In this document: positions 47,696 through 55,738 of the stretch, piece after piece
Layout of the letters: the number at the start of each line of letters is the position of its first letter
Position numbering within the stretch: position 1 is the first letter of the stretch
Assembly (NCBI GenBank): GCA_019359325.1
Contig: JAHHHN010000010.1
Coordinates: forward strand, 124,001-188,000
Reading direction: 5' to 3'
Source of the DNA: Mojavia pulchra JT2-VF2
GTDB lineage: Bacteria; Cyanobacteriota; Cyanobacteriia; Cyanobacteriales; Nostocaceae
DNA length: 64,000 nucleotides
The notes under the pieces: model-generated
Told to the model about the DNA's origin: nothing
What the model saw: the letters and a program-made list of their open reading frames with translations, nothing else
Databases searched by the model: none
Made by a program: the position numbers and the translations under genes

Positions 47696-47735
47696 GGGTA
47701 ATCTTGGAAATTTCTGGGATTACCCTGTTTTTTAT
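47696..47735 (+). terminator. Terminator after ftsH
   Basis: GGGTAATC pairs with GATTACCC over a 14-base loop, then TGTTTTTT. It is 33 bases after the ftsH stop. Confidence 0.8.
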
Positions 47736-47754
47736 AGTAGAAAACAGATGGCAG

Positions 47755-47951
47755 AAGGTAGGGGCTGGGGGCTGGGGACTGGGGATTAGTATTTTTACTC
47801 ATACTATGTTGCGATCAGACAGATTCGGATTTCCTCACCTCTGCTCCCCGAAGTTTGCTTGGAGGGAAACCCTCCTGGCAACTTCTCTTCCTGCGCCTCT
47901 GCTGCCCTAATTTACTATCTTTGAATGCAACTCGGTATCAGCACTCAACAC
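47755..47951. repeat. GGGGCTGGGGACT tandem and palindromic repeat block
   Basis: GGGGGCTGGGGACTGGGGA units, then TGCTCCCCGAAGTTTGCTTGGAGGGAAACCCTCC related to the repeat family of 58.9 kb, then CACTCAACACTCAGCACTCACC units. No gene is seen here. Confidence 0.6.
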
Positions 47952-50309
47952 TCAGCACTCACCACTACTGATGTTGAAACCCTTTAAGGGTAGAGCCACT
48001 GTAAAACAGGTCAAGTTATTAGCGCTTTCTAAGTGTATAGAACCACCTAAATTTGTTAATAGTTCTTTTACTAAAGCTAATCCTAAGCCTGTACCTCCTT
48101 GTTTCCAATGATCGCTTTTAGGGATACGGTAGAACTTATCAAAAATACGAGAAAATTCTTTAGTAGGAATTTCTACACCTGAATTACTTACTTGCAATTG
48201 CAGTCTGTCTACTCCGACTACAGCAGCAGTGACGGTAATTGTTTCTGAGGGTGGGGTATATTTACAAGCATTATTTAATAGCTCTGTAAATATTCGCTCT
48301 AAAAACGCTGAATCAGAAACCAAATCAGGCAAATCAGTAGGTAGTTCCGTCTTTAAAGCTATGTTGCGTTCTTGCGATCGCTTTTGAAAGGGTTCTACTC
48401 TTTGAACAATCCAATCCCGCAGTGAAATCGTACTCAGGTTTAATAGATGTTGTCCTGCTTCTAGCCGCTTTAAATCTAGTAAATTATTGATTAAATTAAT
48501 TTCTCGTTCATATTCAAAACGCAGAATCTGAAGATATTTATCACCTCTGGCATAGTCTGCATCTAAGTTCACTAACTGCCCAAATTTGACTTTAATCCGC
48601 ATGAGCGTTTGTTCTACCATCTCGATCGCCATCCGCATATTAGCCAAGGGCGATCGCATTTCATGAGTAACGGTACTTAAGAAATCATCTTTTAGTTGAG
48701 TCTGTTGCTCTAATTGGGCTAGACGTGTCTGCGTTGCCTCATAAAGATGAGATTGGCGTAGAGCGATCGCACACTGATTTGCTACTTGCTTTACTAAATT
48801 AATTTCTAATTCTTCAAATCCATAATCTACCTGATTAAACAACCATAAATCACCCAAAATTCCCTGTTCATCAGAAATGGGACAAACTAAAAAACTATGC
48901 CCATAAGTAGCAACAGGACTAAGAACACAAAATTGAAAATGCTGCCTCTGTTGCAGTTGGTAGGAAATTTCCGGTTCATCTGCTAGATCGGGAAAATATC
49001 TATAGGTGGGTAAAAAATTCACATCGTCCTCATGGCAATCGGTAGCGACTTGTTCTTGTTTGTCATATAAGGCTATATGCCCACCACCAATACTCAATGC
49101 CAAAATAAGTTCTTCTACAGTTGTTTGTAAAATTTGGCCTTCATCCAAAGAATCACGCACTTTGTTCGTAATGCTTTTTAGCTTTTCTTCAAACTCAATA
49201 ACTTGCTGAAGCTGCTTGATACGCTCTTGCAATTTATTTGTGGAATCAGTGTTTGATTGCTGTACCTGTTGATAGAGATGGGATTGCTGAACAGCGATCG
49301 CCATTTGGACTGCAATTTGTTGTAAAAAATCAATCTCCCAAGTCTGCCAATGTCGAGGAGCAGAACATTGATGAGCAATCAACAAACCCCAAAGTTCCTC
49401 TCCTTGCAAAATTGGTAATGCCAAATTTGCCTTCACCTCAAACCGAGAGAGTAAACTGCGGTGACAAGAGCTAATTTCTGCAACTTCAATATCAGGCATT
49501 ACTCTGACTCGTCCCTGTTGATAAAGAGCAACGTATTCTTTAGGGAAACAAGAGTCAGACATCTCAGTATCTAGAACAGCTAAATATCCTTCCCTGGCTG
49601 CTTCTACAACAATCTTGCCACTCCAGTCTGGTTCAAATTGATAGATTAGCACGCGATCAGTCAATAATAGCTGCTGCACTTGGGCAACAGTATTGTTGAG
49701 AATCGGCATCAAATTACGAGATTGACTAATCTGCTGGCCAATCGTGGCGAGTAATTGTGTTTGCTTTTCCTGAAATTTTAAGGCAATTTTTTCCCTCTTT
49801 GCCTGAAGTAAGGATTGCACACGCTGACGCAACAGCGCCATATTTATTGGCTTAGTAATACACTCTGTTGCCCCGGCTGCAAATGCTCGTTCCACCAACT
49901 CCGCATCATTCAGGCTTGTGATTATGACAGTAGGAGCTAAATCAAAAAAGCTGGAGTTTAAAGTTTCTTTATAATTTTTAATATTTACTCTTGGTTCATT
50001 TAACGCACTTAACCTCTGACAGCAAGTAAACCCATCTATAATTGCGATCGTGGCATCTAGTAGTACTAAATCTGGGTGATAGTGCAAAGCTACTTGTAGA
50101 CACTCCTCTCCATTGCTCGCTTCAACAACCTGATAACCTTCAGCTTCCATTACCTGCCGTAAAACGGTTCGTATAGCAAGATCATTATCAGCCACCAGAA
50201 TCAAAGGATTGTTTTGTGATCTGTCGATGGGCAGTTGATGTTGAAGCCTGAAGGTTTTTGCTCGTTTTCGTGTACCCATTTTCAATTTTTGCCCAAGATC
50301 AACCATCAT
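47952..50309 (-). CDS. Receiver-GAF (DXCF cyanobacteriochrome)-GAF histidine kinase
   Basis: 785 residues. The receiver (about 36-165) has ADNDLA, Asp85 in VLLDATIAIIDG, and Lys153. GAF1 (about 190-345) has WSG (229), the DXCF motif D252-S-C254-F, then SSCHRSLLSRFEVKANL with Cys282-His283, the pair typical of bilin-binding cyanobacteriochromes. A second GAF (about 375-520) lacks these. HisKA is STVTHEMRSPLANM (His549), followed by the ATPase domain NNACKYTPPSE and TGLGLAL. It has no membrane segment. It probably senses light through a bilin and signals to one of the receivers upstream on the same strand. Photoactivity is inferred from motifs only. Confidence 0.88.
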   Translation of the reverse strand: MMVDLGQKLKMGTRKRAKTFRLQHQLPIDRSQNNPLILVADNDLAIRTVLRQVMEAEGYQVVEASNGEECLQVALHYHPDLVLLDATIAIIDGFTCCQRLSALNEPRVNIKNYKETLNSSFFDLAPTVIITSLNDAELVERAFAAGATECITKPINMALLRQRVQSLLQAKREKIALKFQEKQTQLLATIGQQISQSRNLMPILNNTVAQVQQLLLTDRVLIYQFEPDWSGKIVVEAAREGYLAVLDTEMSDSCFPKEYVALYQQGRVRVMPDIEVAEISSCHRSLLSRFEVKANLALPILQGEELWGLLIAHQCSAPRHWQTWEIDFLQQIAVQMAIAVQQSHLYQQVQQSNTDSTNKLQERIKQLQQVIEFEEKLKSITNKVRDSLDEGQILQTTVEELILALSIGGGHIALYDKQEQVATDCHEDDVNFLPTYRYFPDLADEPEISYQLQQRQHFQFCVLSPVATYGHSFLVCPISDEQGILGDLWLFNQVDYGFEELEINLVKQVANQCAIALRQSHLYEATQTRLAQLEQQTQLKDDFLSTVTHEMRSPLANMRMAIEMVEQTLMRIKVKFGQLVNLDADYARGDKYLQILRFEYEREINLINNLLDLKRLEAGQHLLNLSTISLRDWIVQRVEPFQKRSQERNIALKTELPTDLPDLVSDSAFLERIFTELLNNACKYTPPSETITVTAAVVGVDRLQLQVSNSGVEIPTKEFSRIFDKFYRIPKSDHWKQGGTGLGLALVKELLTNLGGSIHLESANNLTCFTVALPLKGFNISSGEC

Positions 50310-50372
50310 GGAGAAAACCCTCGCAACATTCTTGATGAGTGTTTATTACTGCGTAAGTCTTAATAAAGCTAC

Positions 50373-50531
50373 TTATACCAATTCTCCAAAACTCAGCAAC
50401 CCTTTTGACATCTGGCTTTCCTAATTTTAAATTTTGCGGAAAGTCTGAGCGGAGGTTTCCTCGGTACACCGTTGGGCGTAGCCTTCCCGCAGGCATCAGA
50501 ACTTTCCAAGACGAATTTTAAATTGGTATTA
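50373..50531. repeat. MITE-like element with TTATACCAATT ends
   Basis: TTATACCAATT near 50373-50384 is an inverted, slightly imperfect copy of AATTGGTATTAA at about 50521-50532. Inside is a GC-rich repeat (GGGCGTAGCCTTCCCGCAGG at 50474-50493). Non-coding; it lies between the cyanobacteriochrome kinase and the zinc-ribbon gene. Confidence 0.5.
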
Positions 50532-50611
50532 ACCAACTCCTAAGAGACTTTCACTATGGACAGTTTATTAGGGGTGCGTTAAGGTAAATACGATTTAAGC
50601 TTGATTCATGA

Positions 50612-50791
50612 CTAATGAGTATTCAATAGTTTTTGCCTTGCTACTTCCAGTGGCGGAGAAATAGCTGCCGAATATTTTGTTCTGTGATTTGATTCAGGCA
50701 TTTCTTGCCAGCAATGACGACAGAAAAGAAAAACTTGATTTTTACGGATGTGACGCAGTAATTGGTTGGAGCAGCAAAGACAATTTGTCAT
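50612..50791 (-). CDS. Small zinc-ribbon-like protein
   Basis: 59 residues (ATG at 50791, TAG at 50614-50612). It begins MTNCLCCSNQLLRHIRKNQ and contains a second pair FCRHCWQEM, so two CxxC pairs (Cys4, Cys7 and a later pair) could bind zinc. The rest is low in hydrophobics and ends KLLNTH. I recall short cyanobacterial proteins of this shape near two-component genes but no function. It is on the minus strand, between the cyanobacteriochrome kinase (300 bases downstream) and the lone receiver (270 bases upstream). A weak ribosome-binding site precedes it. Moderate confidence that it is expressed. Confidence 0.55.
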   Translation of the reverse strand: MTNCLCCSNQLLRHIRKNQVFLFCRHCWQEMPESNHRTKYSAAISPPLEVARQKLLNTH

Positions 50792-51060
50792 AAAATTTTA
50801 CAAATTTGATAATTAAAAAATTTAAATTGGTAGTGGCTTTGATGCACTTGCCACAGTTGAATTTAATTGGTAATTTTGAAGAAATTTTGAAGTTTTGCTA
50901 GAAGTTACAAAAGAGCAACAATTAGATACTTTTCTATAAAAAGTGAAAACTTAGCTTTGACAAAAAAACCTCCTAACAACAAGGAGGCTGGGGGCAAAAA
51001 TATCAAAATAAAAATCTATCTGTTAACAAAGAATTTATGAGCCAAAGTGGGCTATTTGTA

Positions 51061-51441
51061 CTACCATGTCCAGCCGAGGTATTGTGCAACTTGATTCACT
51101 AACAATATAGGATCAAAGGGTTTAGCGATCGCTCCTGCTATTCCTAAATTTTGTATATGGCAAGAATCTGTATAATCAACTTTTGCTGTAAGTAGTACCA
51201 CCGGAATAGATTGAATCATGGGATCTGCTTGCAAAAGCTCAACAAATTTTATTCCATCCATCCCTGGCATCATCATATCCAAAATGATCGCATCTGGTCT
51301 TTCTTTGACTGCTTTTACCAAACCTTCATGACCGGAATTGGCAGTTACAACCTCCCAACCGGCTATTTCCTCTAAACACGCTTGCACAACGTATTGAACG
51401 CAAGCTTCATCATCAACAACCAAAACGCGTTTGGTGGTCAT
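51061..51441 (-). CDS. Stand-alone response regulator receiver
   Basis: 126 residues from the ATG at 51441, MTTKRVLVVDDEACVQYVVQ (a frame opens 13 codons earlier at 51480). The phospho-acceptor Asp lies in AIILDMMMPGMDG; the conserved Thr/Ser and Lys are in VVLLTAK and AKPFD. There is no output domain. It closely resembles the next receiver in layout and even in ending (QYLGWTW against EAFQWEL), so both are likely paralogues acting as phosphate shuttles between the kinases around them. Confidence 0.9.
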   Translation of the reverse strand: MTTKRVLVVDDEACVQYVVQACLEEIAGWEVVTANSGHEGLVKAVKERPDAIILDMMMPGMDGIKFVELLQADPMIQSIPVVLLTAKVDYTDSCHIQNLGIAGAIAKPFDPILLVNQVAQYLGWTW

Positions 51442-51657
51442 GGTTACCACCTCCAAATTTTCATATTCAGTTTGAATCATCTCAAAATTTATAGCTGTAC
51501 GCTCTAAGTTATTTAATATTGAAAAATCTTAAGAAATTCTCAACAATTCAGAATCACTCAATACAATTGAGTGAGCTAAAGTTAGCTCCTACCAAATTTG
51601 AACTTGGTTGTTCTAAGGTAGAATAGGGAATTGAAGAAATTTTGAAGTTAAAAAAGT

Positions 51658-52038
51658 TCATAATTCCCATTGAAATGCTTCCGCCACCCGATCAACCAGT
51701 ATTAATGGATCAAAGGGTTTCACAATGACACCTGCAACTCCTAAGCGAGAAAACCGCTCTCGATCTGTAGGTTGCACTTTAGCAGTTAATAAAGCAACGG
51801 GAATTCCTTGAGTTGCAGAGTTTTGTTGCAAGTGTTGGAGTGTCTCGAAACCATCCATATCTGGCATAGATATATCAAGCAGTATGCCATCTGGCAATTT
51901 AGACTCAGCAATCAACAATCCTTCTCTGCCTGATCCTGCTGTAAACACTTGCCATGCCCCTAACTCTTCTAAGCATTCCTGAATTACTTCTTGAATGACT
52001 TCTTCATCATCAATTACCAAAATACGTTTGATTGGCAT
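51658..52038 (-). CDS. Stand-alone response regulator receiver
   Basis: 126 residues, MPIKRILVIDDEEVIQEVIQECLEELG. The Asp is in GILLDISMPDMDG and the Lys in IVKPFDPLI. No output domain is present. It lies 210 bases downstream of the large multi-PAS kinase on the same strand. It is therefore the first candidate partner of that kinase. The ATG at 52038 has AGAGAGAATTTCTTATT upstream. Confidence 0.9.
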   Translation of the reverse strand: MPIKRILVIDDEEVIQEVIQECLEELGAWQVFTAGSGREGLLIAESKLPDGILLDISMPDMDGFETLQHLQQNSATQGIPVALLTAKVQPTDRERFSRLGVAGVIVKPFDPLILVDRVAEAFQWEL

Positions 52039-52250
52039 AATAAGAAATTCTCTCCTACGTATATAGGTAAAACCTCTTAAAGGAGTTTGGGATTGAAGAT
52101 TTACGCCTGATGTGAATTAGAAACGCCTTTTATTTAATCAAGGTCTCTAGATTCTTTCAAAATCATTGTTTTGAAATCAACTACGAAATGACAATAGTTT
52201 TAGAAATTAATTCACATTAAATGTGATTTTGGACGAGATAATTTTGTATC

Positions 52251-55200
52251 TTATGCAATTGCAATGGGCAATGTGAAGTAAAATGTACTGCCTTTACCCA
52301 AAATGCTCTCTGCCCAAATGTGACCACCATGTTGCTGAATAATTCGGCGACAAATGGCTAACCCCAAACCTGTACCTCCTTTTTGACGAGAATCGGAAGC
52401 ATCTACTTGTTGGAAGCGCTCAAATATTGCTTCTATTTTCTCATGGGGTATTCCTCGCCCTTCGTCTTTAATTTGAAAGAGAACATGAGGAATCGATGTT
52501 GAAGATTGACCGTTCTCGCATACTTGTTCAGCACTCAACCAGATATGCGTGTTAGGAGGAGAAAACTTGATGGCATTGCTCAGTAAATTGGTTAGAGTTT
52601 GAATAATAGAATCAGGATCTGCCCAAACTTGGATAAATGAAGAGCTAACCGATAGAGCAATATGATTTTGTTCAGCATTTGCCCGCATTGCGTCTACAGA
52701 TTGTTGAATTAATTTAGCTGCATCACAAATTTGCATTTCCAAGCGCACCTTTCCTGATTCAAGTCGTCCCAAGTCGAGAATGTCATTGACTAATCGTACA
52801 AGGCGATCAGTTTGATCTGCGGCAATTTGCAACATTCGTTTTCCCTTATCAGGCTTTTTATCGTAGACTCCAGCAGCTAGTAATCCTAGTGAGCCGCGAA
52901 TAGCAGTCAGAGGAGTACGGAGTTCATGACTCACGATAGAAATGAACTCATTTTTCATTTGCGCGATCGCCCGACTTTCGGTAACATCTTCAATTGTGCC
53001 GACATGAGCCAGAAATTGACCTTTAGCTGCCAGAATCGGGGCAGTCTGAACTTTGCCATAGCGGACTGTACCATCCTTGTGAAGATAGCGTAATTCGTCG
53101 TGGGCAAATCTTTGTTGGTTAGAGATTGCAGCCGACCACTGAGTATAAATCTGTTCTTGGTCTTCGGGATGAATAGATTGCAACCATCCATATCCCAAAG
53201 CCTCTTCAAAGGTATAACCGCCTATTTCTTGGGCGCGAGGATTGGTATAAGTGGTTTTTCCTTGAGCGTCAGTCATGAAAATACCAATCGGCGAATATTC
53301 GCTCAAAGAACGAAACTTGGCTTCACTTTCTCGTAATGCTTCCTCTGCCTGTTTGCGTAAGCGAAGCTCGTCGTAGACATCGCTGATATCAACTAAATAT
53401 CCTAAAATCTCAGTCGGTTTGCCAGATACATCCCGAATTAATCTCATCTGTACCAACAGCCAACAGTAAGTACCATCAGCACGCTGAAAGCGATAGTCGT
53501 GAGAGTAAAAGTGTTGTTCATCAACTCTCACCATATCAGTAAATACCCGCTCTACATCCTCTGGATGCACTCGCTCAACCCAGAAATGAGATTTTTCTAA
53601 AAATTCCTGTGGTTCGTAGCCTAACAACGAAAAAACATTTTCACTGATGTAAGTAATTCCATAATCCCCGCAAGGTTTGCAACTAAAGATTACAGAAGGG
53701 CAAGAACTGACAAGATATTGTAGCCGACTGTTCGCCTGACTTAATTCGGCAGTTCTTTGTGTTACACGCGTTTCCAGTTCTTCTTCAGCTCGTTTTCGCT
53801 CTGTAATATCTCGCTGAACTGCGACCCAATGAGTGTACTCACCTTCTTCGTCTGCAACCGGCACAATACTTAAATCCACCCAAAACTCAGAGCCATCCTT
53901 GCGGTAATTAATCAGATCGCAGCGGATAGATTGCCAAGTTTCCAGAGCCAAGTTAATTTTCGCTAGTACTGCTTGATCAGTTTTTTTACCTTGGAGAATA
54001 TGAAAAGTTTTGCCTATCACTTCTTCTAGGGCATATCCCGACATTTTAGTAAAAGCAGGATTGGCGTAGACAATCCGCCGTACAGATGGATCTATGGGTT
54101 CGGCTTCCACAATTAACACTGCATCATTGGTTTTTAAAATCACAGATTCCAGCAATCGCAACTGTTCTTCACGTTGTTTGCGTCCGCTAATATCAGTAAT
54201 TGTCCCTACATAACCTGATACTTCACCACTGACTGCTCGCTCTACCACAGCCTGACCATATACCCAATTGACAACTCCATCAGCTCGCAGAAATCGAAAC
54301 TCTGAATAAAACATCTGCTGATTTTGGGTAGCGTGATTCCAATCTTGGATAACGCGTTCCCGGTCGGTTGGATGTAAAGTTTGCAACCAACCTGTTTCTT
54401 TTGCTTGATCAGGAGTTAATCCGGTAAGTTGACACCAGCGATCGTTAACATAAAGGCAGTTGCCTTCTACATCAATGCGAAAGATACCCACTGGAACAGC
54501 AGCAGCTAGACTAGCGTAACGTTGTTCGCTTTCGCGCAGGGCAATATCGGCTTGCTTGCGCTCAGTGATATCACGAGTTACAGCCAGAACCCTATTCCCA
54601 GACTCTTTTGGTTCGCGCAGGGGAACAGCATGAGATTCTACCCATCGACGAGTTCCTTTGAGTCCAATGATTTCAAAATCCAAGACGCTGGAATCTCCCT
54701 GAGCTACCTGCTGGATAAAATCCCTAAATGCTTGTCGGTGGGAAGGTGCGATGAACGGATACACGCATTGCCCAACCACTTGTGCCAAACTATCTGCTTC
54801 AATCATGGCCAAACCAGCTGCATTCATGTTGAGCAAAATACCATCTGCGCTGATCACTTTTACACACTCTGGTTCGGCATCAATAATAGTGCGTAGATGT
54901 TGCTCACTCCTAGCCAAAGCTGCTTCTGCTTCTTTGCGTTCGCTGATATCCATCACAGTGCCCATCATTCGCACTGGCTCCCCTGTTTCATCATAAAAAG
55001 TCTGTCCTCTACCCTCAATCCAATGCACACTTCCATCTGCCCAGACAATACGATACTCATGCTGGTAAGCAATCTGCTCTTGTATTGCCCGATTTACTGC
55101 TTGGTTTAGTGCTTCTCTGTCTTCAGGATGCAAACAACGATCAAAAGTTTCATACCTACCATCAAATGTGCCTGGTGCTAACCCAAATAACCGCTCATGC

Positions 55201-55664
55201 TCTGGCGACCAGTTGATTTTTCCTGTTTGGATGTTCCAGTTCCACATTCCCATACGAGTTGCGGATAAAGCCAGACTTAGCTGTATTGCGCTTTCTTGTA
55301 ATAACTGTTGGCTGAGTTGTTCAACTTGGTGTTTGTTTTTCCGTAAGTCGTTACCTAAGAGATTAATGATTGAGGCATTCAAAAAAAATAATCCTAAACG
55401 TAAAGCATCACTCCAACTTGCAGGAGTAAAATGATGAACTGGTGTAATTAAGAAATAGTTAATTGCTATTACAGACAGCACTGTTGTGATTAATCCTGGC
55501 TTAATACCGCCATACCATGTAGTCAGTGCAACGGCAACGAAAAATAATGAAGCAATACTAGTGGTTAACAGCGGCTGAAGCAGGAGGGTAAGCAGAAGCG
55601 CGATCGCTACTGAGCCGACAGCCACTACATAGGCTGAAAATTGTAGGTAAATTTTGGCATTCAT
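52251..55664 (-). CDS. Membrane-anchored multi-PAS sensor histidine kinase
   Basis: 1137 residues from the ATG at 55664 with GAGGG seven bases upstream; a TTG 12 codons earlier is open. The N-terminal 115 residues form several transmembrane helices of KdpD/DUF4118 style (LTTSIASLFFVAVALTTWYGGIKPGLITTVLSVIAINYFL). About six PAS/PAC units follow, e.g. ALSATRMGMWNWNIQTGKINWSPEHERLFGLAPGTFDG, each ended by DITERK-like motifs. HisKA has [18 protein letters not shown] (His913), then the ATPase [17 protein letters not shown] and [12 protein letters not shown] region (DNA 53355-53383) carries a dispersed palindromic repeat translated as part of the domain. It is part of the two-component cluster. Confidence 0.9.
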   Translation of the reverse strand: MNAKIYLQFSAYVVAVGSVAIALLLTLLLQPLLTTSIASLFFVAVALTTWYGGIKPGLITTVLSVIAINYFLITPVHHFTPASWSDALRLGLFFLNASIINLLGNDLRKNKHQVEQLSQQLLQESAIQLSLALSATRMGMWNWNIQTGKINWSPEHERLFGLAPGTFDGRYETFDRCLHPEDREALNQAVNRAIQEQIAYQHEYRIVWADGSVHWIEGRGQTFYDETGEPVRMMGTVMDISERKEAEAALARSEQHLRTIIDAEPECVKVISADGILLNMNAAGLAMIEADSLAQVVGQCVYPFIAPSHRQAFRDFIQQVAQGDSSVLDFEIIGLKGTRRWVESHAVPLREPKESGNRVLAVTRDITERKQADIALRESEQRYASLAAAVPVGIFRIDVEGNCLYVNDRWCQLTGLTPDQAKETGWLQTLHPTDRERVIQDWNHATQNQQMFYSEFRFLRADGVVNWVYGQAVVERAVSGEVSGYVGTITDISGRKQREEQLRLLESVILKTNDAVLIVEAEPIDPSVRRIVYANPAFTKMSGYALEEVIGKTFHILQGKKTDQAVLAKINLALETWQSIRCDLINYRKDGSEFWVDLSIVPVADEEGEYTHWVAVQRDITERKRAEEELETRVTQRTAELSQANSRLQYLVSSCPSVIFSCKPCGDYGITYISENVFSLLGYEPQEFLEKSHFWVERVHPEDVERVFTDMVRVDEQHFYSHDYRFQRADGTYCWLLVQMRLIRDVSGKPTEILGYLVDISDVYDELRLRKQAEEALRESEAKFRSLSEYSPIGIFMTDAQGKTTYTNPRAQEIGGYTFEEALGYGWLQSIHPEDQEQIYTQWSAAISNQQRFAHDELRYLHKDGTVRYGKVQTAPILAAKGQFLAHVGTIEDVTESRAIAQMKNEFISIVSHELRTPLTAIRGSLGLLAAGVYDKKPDKGKRMLQIAADQTDRLVRLVNDILDLGRLESGKVRLEMQICDAAKLIQQSVDAMRANAEQNHIALSVSSSFIQVWADPDSIIQTLTNLLSNAIKFSPPNTHIWLSAEQVCENGQSSTSIPHVLFQIKDEGRGIPHEKIEAIFERFQQVDASDSRQKGGTGLGLAICRRIIQQHGGHIWAESILGKGSTFYFTLPIAIA

Positions 55665-55738
55665 TGTGCTGCCCTCATTCGACGTTGAATGTTCTTTCAA
55701 AATTGTCAGAATCTTTTTGTGCTATTTAGCTCTCGGCT

